Shown here: positions 6,496-11,770 of the stretch, one piece after another
Layout of the letters: each line of letters begins with the position of its first letter
Numbering within the stretch: the stretch's first letter is position 1
From: Pseudomonadota bacterium
GTDB lineage: Bacteria > Pseudomonadota > Alphaproteobacteria > Acetobacterales > Acetobacteraceae
Direction: 5' to 3'
DNA length: 11,770 bases
NCBI GenBank assembly: GCA_021808185.1
Contig: JAKBCB010000069.1
Span: 1-11,770, forward strand
Translations under genes and position numbers: made by a program
Notes under the pieces: generated by a model
The model's database searches: none
Told to the model about the DNA's origin: nothing
The model's input: the letters and a program-made list of their open reading frames with translations, nothing else

Positions 6496-6499
6496 CCTT
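6471..6499 (+). repeat. GC-rich hairpin repeat, copy 2
   Basis: These 29 bases are identical to 5706-5734 and include hairpin B of the terminator region. They are preceded by a second palindrome (6452-6472) that is lacking in intact form at copy 1. There a CTTGG remnant at 5692-5696 is separated from the shared block by about 9 bases. The copies are about 765 bases apart in the same orientation and flank the uncharacterised gene. Confidence 0.8.
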
Positions 6500-6501
6500 G
6501 C

Positions 6502-8205
6502 TTAACTTGCCGCCTGCACCTTCGCCCAGGTATCGCGCAGCCCGATCGTCCGGTTGAACACCAACTTCTCCGGCGCGCTCTCGGCATCGAGGCAGAAATA
6601 GCCCTGGCGTTCGAACTGCACCGCCTCGCCCGCCGGCACGTTGGCCAGCGACGGTTCCACCAGGGCGCCGGTCAGCACCTCCAGAGAGGCCGGGTTCAGC
6701 GCCGCGAAAATGTCACCCTCGGCGGAGGGCTCGGGCCGGTTGAACAGGGTGCTGTAGAGCCGGACTTCGGCCGGGCGCGCCTCGGCGGCACAGACCCAGT
6801 GCAGCGTCGCCTGCACCTTGCGTCCATCCGGTGCGTTGCCGCCACGGCTCGCGGGGTCGTAGGTGCAGCGCAGTTCCACGACTTCGCCTGCGTCGTTCTT
6901 CACGACCTCGCGGCAGGTGACGAGGTAGGCGTAGCGCAGCCGCACTTCGCGCCCCGGCGACAGGCGGTAGAATTTCTTCGGCGGCGTTTCCATGAAGTCA
7001 TCGCGCTCGACATAGATTTCGCGCCCGAAGCGCAGGGTGCGTGTGCCCGCCTCCGGGTTGTCCGGATGGTTGACCGCCACCAGTTCGTCCGAGTGGCCTT
7101 CGGGAAAATTCTCGATCACCAGCTTCAGCGGCCGCAGCACCGCCATGCGCCGTTCCGCCGACGCGTTCAGCCGGTCCCTGATCGCGTGCTCGAACAGCGC
7201 GAGATCGACAAGGCTGTTGGCGCGGGCCATGCCGATGTTGCGCACAAAGGTCCGGATCGCCTCCGGCGGCACGCCACGCCGGCGCAGCCCCGCGAGGGTG
7301 GGCATGCGCGGGTCGTCCCAGCCGGTCACGTGGCCGCGCCGCACCAGCTCCGTCAGGTTGCGCTTGGACAGGACCGTGTAGCCAAGGTTGAGGCGGGCAA
7401 ACTCGGTCTGGCGCGGCACCGCGGGCACGGGCAGGTGCGCGATCAGCCAGTCGTAGAGCGGGCGATGGTCCGCGAACTCCAGCGTGCAGAGCGAGTGGGT
7501 GACGTGTTCGATGGCGTCCGATTGCCCGTGCGCGAAATCATAAGTAGGATAGATGCACCAGGCGGTTCCGGTGCGCGGGTGGGCCGCGTGCAGGATACGG
7601 TACAGCACCGGGTCGCGCAGGTTCATGTTACCGGCGGCAAGGTCGATCTTCGCGCGCAGCACGCGCGCCCCGTTCGGAAATTCGCCGCCGCGCATGCGGC
7701 GGAACAGGTCGAGGTTCTCGTCCACCGGGCGGTCCCGGTACACGCTCGCCTGCCCCGGCTCGGTCAGCGTGCCGCGCAGGGCGCGCATCTCATCCACCGG
7801 CGTATCGTCCACATAGGCGAGGCCGGCGCGGATCAGGTGTTCCGCCCACTGATACAGTTGCTCGAAATAATCCGAGGCATGGTATAGATGCTCGCCCCAG
7901 TCGAAGCCAAGCCAGCGCACATCACGCTTGATCGCGTCGATGAACTCCTGCTCCTCCTTCACCGGGTTGGTGTCGTCGAAGCGCAGGTGGCAGCGGCCGC
8001 CGAATTCCTGGGCGACGCCGAAATTCAGGCAGATGGATTTCGCGTGGCCCAGATGCAGGTAGCCGTTCGGCTCCGGCGGGAAGCGCGTGACCACGCCCGC
8101 CACGCGGCCGGCTTGCAGGTCCGACTGGATCAGCTCGCGGATGAAGTCGCGCGCGCCCTCCGGCGCATCGGTTGCGGCGTCCGTCGTCGGCGTCTCGACT
8201 GCCAT
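6502..8205 (-). CDS. glnS: Glutamine-tRNA ligase (glutaminyl-tRNA synthetase)
   Basis: This class I aminoacyl-tRNA synthetase charges tRNA-Gln with glutamine using ATP. The Rossmann-fold HIGH motif appears as PPEPNGYLHLGH (HLGH at 51-54 from the chosen start), and the KMSKS motif as VLSKR (278-282, usual VMSKR in GlnS). FDDTNP and the tRNA-acceptor region DPVLYRI are typical, and the C-terminal half has the beta-barrel anticodon-binding domains (ending FNRTIGLRDTWAKV). The 567 residues compare with about 554 in E. coli. ATGs at 8220, 8211 and 8205 are all in frame. I chose 8205 because GGAA lies 9 bases before it, whereas nothing suitable precedes 8220. The gene stands alone on the minus strand, convergent with the small gene at 5806 and divergent from the cyclase gene. 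Many alphaproteobacteria lack GlnS and amidate Glu-tRNA-Gln instead, so its presence is mildly informative on lineage. Confidence 0.96.
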   Translation of the reverse strand: MAVETPTTDAATDAPEGARDFIRELIQSDLQAGRVAGVVTRFPPEPNGYLHLGHAKSICLNFGVAQEFGGRCHLRFDDTNPVKEEQEFIDAIKRDVRWLGFDWGEHLYHASDYFEQLYQWAEHLIRAGLAYVDDTPVDEMRALRGTLTEPGQASVYRDRPVDENLDLFRRMRGGEFPNGARVLRAKIDLAAGNMNLRDPVLYRILHAAHPRTGTAWCIYPTYDFAHGQSDAIEHVTHSLCTLEFADHRPLYDWLIAHLPVPAVPRQTEFARLNLGYTVLSKRNLTELVRRGHVTGWDDPRMPTLAGLRRRGVPPEAIRTFVRNIGMARANSLVDLALFEHAIRDRLNASAERRMAVLRPLKLVIENFPEGHSDELVAVNHPDNPEAGTRTLRFGREIYVERDDFMETPPKKFYRLSPGREVRLRYAYLVTCREVVKNDAGEVVELRCTYDPASRGGNAPDGRKVQATLHWVCAAEARPAEVRLYSTLFNRPEPSAEGDIFAALNPASLEVLTGALVEPSLANVPAGEAVQFERQGYFCLDAESAPEKLVFNRTIGLRDTWAKVQAAS

Positions 8206-8252
8206 GCACATGCGTTCCATGCTGTAGGGCGCGGCCGGTTGCGCCGCGCGGC

Positions 8253-8282
8253 CAAGGTGTCAACGCCTTGCGGGGCACCTTG
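8253..8282. promoter_or_regulatory. Inverted repeat in the glnS/cyclase divergent region
   Basis: CAAGGTG (8253-8259) and CACCTTG (8276-8282) are perfect 7-base arms with a 16-base spacer. Each arm is followed on the plus strand by TCAA, which creates two TTGACA sequences on the minus strand, 23 bases apart (8286-8281 and 8263-8258). Either TTGACA could be a -35 for glnS, but no good -10 follows at the normal distance. The intergenic stretch holds no other recognisable signal. Confidence 0.35.
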
Positions 8283-8355
8283 TCAATCACTTCCGACGTG
8301 CCAGCCCGCCCGGCTTGGCGTTTGCATCGCCGCCGGTGCCACGCGACCCAAGAAC

Positions 8356-8362
8356 AAGGAGG
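8356..8362 (+). promoter_or_regulatory. Ribosome binding site deciding the cyclase-family start
   Basis: AAGGAGG lies 6 bases before the ATG at 8369. The frame is open from a TTG at 8315, but this strong site places the start at 8369 and gives an N-terminus typical of the family. Confidence 0.88.
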
Positions 8363-8368
8363 CTTCGG

Positions 8369-9343
8369 ATGTGCTCCCCCCGGATCGTCGATGAGGCGAT
8401 GAAGCAGCGAATCGCCGCCTGGAACGCCAATTTCCGCAAAGTCACCACCAGCCCGTTCGGGCCGGGGGACGAGATCGGGATGCTCAACCTGATCGACGCC
8501 GCCTCACGCGATGCCATCATGCGCCGGGCGGATGCCTCGCGCGTGTACGACCTCTCCGTGGACAATTTCGTCGGCATGCCAGGCTGGACGGCGGCGGGCG
8601 ACCCGACCTACCAGATCTGGATGACACACACCCCGCCGGGCGAAAAAGTGTGGAACTCGATGCACGCGCCGGCCGAAATGGTGGAACGCATTGCCTACTC
8701 GGGCGATGCGATATCCATGTACACGCATTGCGGCACCCACATCGATACGCTCAATCATTTCGGCTACAACGGCAAAATCTGGAACAATTTCTCGGTCGAT
8801 GAGCATCTCGGCAGCCGCGTGTGGGACGTGTGCGGGGCGGAGAAGCATCCGCCGATGTTCGCGCGCGGCATCATGCTGGACATCGCCGGGATGCACGGGC
8901 TGAACGTGCTGCCGCCAAGCCACGGCATCGGCGCGCAGGAGATTGCCGACTGCCTGAAACACCAGGGCACCGCGCTGCAACCCGGCGACGTGGTACTTTT
9001 GCGCACCGGCAAGATGGTGGACCGGCTGGACACGCCGAAATACTGTGCGGCGATCCCCGGGCTGAACCGCGAAGGTGCCGAGTATTTGTGCAAGGGCGGC
9101 GCGATCATGATCGGCGCCGACAATCTGACGGTGGAGCAGACCCCCTCCAGCGACCCGACCAACTACCTACCGGTGCACTGCTACCTGTTCGCCGAGGCCG
9201 GCGTGCCGATCCTGGAGATGGCGCAGCTCGACGAACTCGCCGCCGACCGGGTGTACGAGTTCGCCTTCATCGGCGCCTGCATCAAGCTTCGCGGCGCGAC
9301 GGGCGCGCCGATGCGTCCCGTCGCGATGCCGCTGCGGGGCTAA
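8369..9343 (+). CDS. Cyclase family protein (kynurenine formamidase/isatin hydrolase-like metal-dependent hydrolase)
   Basis: The 324-residue protein belongs to the cyclase family (PF04199-type), whose characterised members hydrolyse amides or lactams such as formylkynurenine and isatin using a divalent metal. The metal-binding signature is HCGTHIDTLNH (120-130), giving H120, H124, D126 and H130. DLSVDNFVGMPGW (61-73) is the family's N-terminal strand. PGDVVLLRTG (205-214), IGADNLTVEQ (248-257) and VHCYLFAEAGVPILEMAQLDEL (269-290) are conserved structural blocks. The end, KLRGATGAPMRPVAM (306-320), is the usual C-terminus. It is soluble with no signal peptide, and belongs to the longer group of about 320 residues rather than the ~210-residue KynB type. 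It is convergent with hydantoinase B, sharing the four bases CTAA that contain both stops. The substrate is unknown; a cyclic amide or imide would match the neighbouring family (inference). Confidence 0.9.
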   Translation: MCSPRIVDEAMKQRIAAWNANFRKVTTSPFGPGDEIGMLNLIDAASRDAIMRRADASRVYDLSVDNFVGMPGWTAAGDPTYQIWMTHTPPGEKVWNSMHAPAEMVERIAYSGDAISMYTHCGTHIDTLNHFGYNGKIWNNFSVDEHLGSRVWDVCGAEKHPPMFARGIMLDIAGMHGLNVLPPSHGIGAQEIADCLKHQGTALQPGDVVLLRTGKMVDRLDTPKYCAAIPGLNREGAEYLCKGGAIMIGADNLTVEQTPSSDPTNYLPVHCYLFAEAGVPILEMAQLDELAADRVYEFAFIGACIKLRGATGAPMRPVAMPLRG

Positions 9344-11244
9344 AGCGGCCCGCCGTAGCCGTAGTCCCGCCGCGCGCCTTCCTCGGTCACGAAGCCCTCG
9401 CGCACGTCCTCCTGGATGCGCGCGGGGTCGCGGGCCGTGGGCGGACCGAACCCGCCGCCGCCGGAGACGCGCACCAGCGCGCGGTCGCCCGCGTGCAGCG
9501 TGATGTTGGAGAACTTGCTGGATGAGACCTTGTTGTACGCCTGCTGCACGGTCAGCCACTCCCCGGACCCGGCGCGGCGGATCAGGGTGGCGCCGTTCGC
9601 CCCCTCCCCGCCCCCGAACAGGCCCCAGCTATGGATATGGTGGCGGTCGGTGCATTGGCTGGCGGTGATGTCGGCGTCCACCGCCATCAGCACGCGCTGA
9701 AACCCGAGCCCGCCCCTGAACGTGCCCGCGCCGGCGGAGTCCGGCACCAGGGAAAAATCCTCCACCCGGAACGGAAAGCGGGTCTCGAACACCTCGGTCG
9801 GGTTGAAGCGGCAGTTGCCGTTGATGCAGATCACCGCGTTGTTGCCATCGGCGTCGTGCCGCGCGCCCCAGCCGCCGGACATCAGATCGTAGCAGGCGTA
9901 ATACTCGTCGAGCACCGGATGGTGGCCGCCGAAGACGAAATTCCCGCCGGTGGCACTTTCGGCCGCCATCGCCCGCGTGGGCGCCGCCTGCGCGAGCGCC
10001 CCGATGACGATGCCGGCGAGGCGCGGATGCGTCTCGGTATTGCCGGCCACCAGCGGCCCCGGATAGTCCACGTTCACCACCGACCCCGGCGAGGCGACCA
10101 CGCGGATCGGGCGGAAGCAGCCGGAATTCTTCGGAATGGTCGCGTCGGTCATGTGCAGCAGCGCGTTGTAGGTCGCACCCGTGGTCACGCCGAGCGTCGC
10201 GTTGATCGGCCCGCGCGCCTGTTTGGCCGAGCGACTGAAATCGGCCACGATCTCGTCGCCCCGGACATGCACATCGACGTTCAGCGCGTACGGCTTGTCC
10301 TCGATGCCGTCGTTCTCCACCGTGTCGCCGAAGCTGTAGGTACCGTCCGGCAGCGAGCCGATTTCCGCGCGCATGCGCCGCTCGGAATAGTCCATCAGAT
10401 CGCGGCAGGTGCGGGAGAACACGTCCTTGCCGTATTTGCGGATGATCTCCACCGTGCGCCGCTCGCCCAGGTCCACCGCGCCGATCATCGCCCGCAGGTC
10501 GCCGTAGTTGTGGCGCGGCGTGCGCACGTTGGCGAGCAGCAGCTTCCAGACCTCGTCCACGTCCTTGCCGCGCTTCTTGATCTTGATGGGCGGGATGCGC
10601 AGGCCCTCGTGGAAGATTTCCGTCGCCTCACCCGCGAACCCGCCCGGAACCATGCCGCCGATTTCCGCGACATGGCCGATGCACACGGCGAAGCCGAAGA
10701 TCTTGCCGTCCACGAAAATCGGCTTGAAGAACGTATGTTCCGGCACATGCAGCCCGCCGCGATACGGGTCGTTGTGCAGGATCACGTCGCCGTCCTCGAT
10801 GGTGTCGAACGGGATCTCGCGCACGCAGGTCTTGATGCAGATGGTGATGCCGCCGATCTGCGCCGGGCAGAACTCGGCCACCGCGATCATGTCGCCATTG
10901 GCGTCCGCCAGCGCGCAGGTGAAGTCCAGGCCCTCGTTGAAGATCGTCGAATACGACGTCTTCATCAGGCTGATTCCCATCTCGCGGCAGATCGAGACCA
11001 TGGTGGAATCGAGGATATTCATGGTCACGACATCCATCGCCGCCCCGTCCTCGCCGCGTGCCTTGGCGCGCGGCAGCGGCAGCCGCCCGACCGTGCCGGA
11101 CTCGCGACGCGAGAACCAGTCGATGCACCAGTCCGAGCAGAACACCCGCTGCCCGACCGGCGTGCCGCCGTCGTGGATCAGCTCGCCGCAATTGGCACAC
11201 TTGATGTAGCGTTCGACATAGTAGCCGTTGGCCGAGATGCGCAT
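9340..11244 (-). CDS. Hydantoinase B/oxoprolinase family protein with N-terminal zinc-ribbon-like extension
   Basis: The 634-residue protein is the B-type subunit of the hydantoinase/oxoprolinase/acetone carboxylase superfamily, which couples ATP hydrolysis to opening of cyclic amides or to ketone carboxylation with an A-type partner. The HyuB domain begins near residue 70 (MDVVTMNILDSTMVSICREMG) and contains ILHNDPYRGGLHVPE (155-169), GHVAEIGG, GNTETHPRLAG and the C-terminal SGGGGFGPP. Residues 1-69 are an extra domain with CANC (C16, C19) and CSDWC (C36, C40), a CxxC...CxxxC pattern suggesting zinc binding. The start at 11244 follows GGGAG (9 bases) and AAGGA (2 bases), so the extension is translated. 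The gene lies 16 bases after hydantoinase A in the same operon. The general family is secure; the substrate and whether it is a hydrolase or carboxylase are not decided by sequence. Confidence 0.92.
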   Translation of the reverse strand: MRISANGYYVERYIKCANCGELIHDGGTPVGQRVFCSDWCIDWFSRRESGTVGRLPLPRAKARGEDGAAMDVVTMNILDSTMVSICREMGISLMKTSYSTIFNEGLDFTCALADANGDMIAVAEFCPAQIGGITICIKTCVREIPFDTIEDGDVILHNDPYRGGLHVPEHTFFKPIFVDGKIFGFAVCIGHVAEIGGMVPGGFAGEATEIFHEGLRIPPIKIKKRGKDVDEVWKLLLANVRTPRHNYGDLRAMIGAVDLGERRTVEIIRKYGKDVFSRTCRDLMDYSERRMRAEIGSLPDGTYSFGDTVENDGIEDKPYALNVDVHVRGDEIVADFSRSAKQARGPINATLGVTTGATYNALLHMTDATIPKNSGCFRPIRVVASPGSVVNVDYPGPLVAGNTETHPRLAGIVIGALAQAAPTRAMAAESATGGNFVFGGHHPVLDEYYACYDLMSGGWGARHDADGNNAVICINGNCRFNPTEVFETRFPFRVEDFSLVPDSAGAGTFRGGLGFQRVLMAVDADITASQCTDRHHIHSWGLFGGGEGANGATLIRRAGSGEWLTVQQAYNKVSSSKFSNITLHAGDRALVRVSGGGGFGPPTARDPARIQEDVREGFVTEEGARRDYGYGGPL

Positions 11245-11260
11245 TTTCCTTCTCTCCCGG

Positions 11261-11770
11261 TCAGATCGTGGTCAGCAGCAGATGGCCGAAATCATCGACG
11301 CGCAGTTCCTGGCCGGGGTTGACCACGGTCACGGAGGCCGGCTCCTCGACAATCGCCGGCCCCGCGACGACGTGGCCGGCGCGCAGCGCGCCGCGCTCGA
11401 ACACCTTCGCCGTCAGCCGCCCGCCCGGATACATCACCGAGCGTTCGGCGGCCGGGATCGCAGGCCCATCGGCCAGCGCGATGCGCAGAAAATCCGGCTT
11501 CGGCGTGGCCGAGACGGCGGTTGCGGAGAAATTCACGATCTCTATGATTTCGCCCGGAATGTCGAAGCCGAATCGCGCCGCATGCGCCGCGTGGAATTGC
11601 TGCCAGAGCTTCTCCGTCGCGTCCGGGGTGAACGCCTCGAAGGCAATGGGCAATTCCAGTTCGTAGTTCTGCCCGGAATAGCGCATTTCCAGGCTGCGCT
11701 GCACGCTGATGCCCTCGACATAGCCCTGCCCGCGCAATTCCGCGACGCCCTCGGCGACCAGTTCGGCCAT
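11261..11770 (-). CDS. Hydantoinase A/oxoprolinase family protein, C-terminal part
   Basis: Only the last ~170 residues are in the window; the frame is open to the edge, and the ATG at the edge (11770) is internal to the family's usual ~680-residue length. The visible part includes RSLEMRYSGQNYELELPI, FHAAHAARFGFDIPGEIIEIVNF and GPAIVEEPASVTVVNPGQELRVDDFGHLLL, the standard C-terminal region of HyuA proteins. The ATPase core with its phosphate loops lies outside the window. The stop is 16 bases before the HyuB start, the normal A-then-B order, and the two products should form a complex. Confidence 0.92.
   Translation of the reverse strand: MAELVAEGVAELRGQGYVEGISVQRSLEMRYSGQNYELELPIAFEAFTPDATEKLWQQFHAAHAARFGFDIPGEIIEIVNFSATAVSATPKPDFLRIALADGPAIPAAERSVMYPGGRLTAKVFERGALRAGHVVAGPAIVEEPASVTVVNPGQELRVDDFGHLLLTTI

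Noticed and set aside
6391..7887. A 498-codon plus-strand frame opposite glnS
   Set aside because: It spans the terminator repeat and the antisense of glnS and has no family-like segments.
8315..8368. TTG start extending the cyclase-family protein by 18 residues
   Set aside because: The strong AAGGAGG lies inside this segment, 6 bases before the ATG at 8369.
9631..11322. A 563-codon plus-strand frame opposite hydantoinase B
   Set aside because: It is an antisense shadow with repetitive Arg/His/Ala composition and has no start signal.

Overview
The window is uniformly GC-rich, with strongly GC-biased third codon positions, densely packed genes and convergent pairs that almost touch. The protein families and an intergenic GC-rich hairpin repeat suggest an alphaproteobacterium, most plausibly in or near the Acetobacteraceae (Rhodospirillales). 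That placement is an inference from gene content and style; no rRNA or other marker is present. No tRNA, rRNA, CRISPR array, transposase or prophage gene was seen.

Layout. (1) Positions 1-2161, plus strand: the 3' end of a gene resembling the C-terminal kinase-like domain of aminoglycoside phosphotransferase/ATP-binding proteins, here without a recognisable P-loop. It overlaps a phosphoribosyltransferase gene, which is followed 12 bases later by a PRPP synthetase-type gene. (2) Positions 2179-5608, minus strand, convergent with the first block: deoC (deoxyribose-phosphate aldolase) followed after 10 bases by a two-domain aldehyde dehydrogenase of the ALDH16 type. A 46-codon open frame of unknown status ends on the deoC start codon (ATGA overlap). 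(3) Positions 5609-5805: an intergenic region with an AT-rich, promoter-like patch and one copy of a GC-rich hairpin repeat. (4) Positions 5806-6381, plus strand: a small uncharacterised protein with a Pro/Ala-rich tail. (5) Positions 6382-6501: a convergent intergenic region with a second copy of the repeat and two perfect hairpins, probably a terminator region. (6) Positions 6502-8205, minus strand: glnS. (7) Positions 8369-9343, plus strand: a cyclase-family metal-dependent hydrolase, divergent from glnS and sharing its last bases with the next gene. (8) Positions 9340-11770, minus strand: an operon of hydantoinase A (its 5' part is outside the window) and hydantoinase B, the latter with an unusual N-terminal four-cysteine, zinc-ribbon-like extension.

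How the genes fit together. Block 1 concerns PRPP: one gene makes it and its neighbour probably uses it. Block 2 is a deoxyribose catabolic pair: DeoC splits deoxyribose 5-phosphate into glyceraldehyde 3-phosphate and acetaldehyde, and the adjacent dehydrogenase could oxidise the aldehyde. The last block pairs an ATP-dependent hydantoinase/oxoprolinase/carboxylase-type enzyme with a convergent cyclase-family hydrolase; the substrate cannot be read from sequence. I see no clearly new system. The points most worth a second look are the degenerate kinase domain, the deoC leader frame with the hairpin repeat inside it, and the zinc-ribbon-like extension on hydantoinase B.
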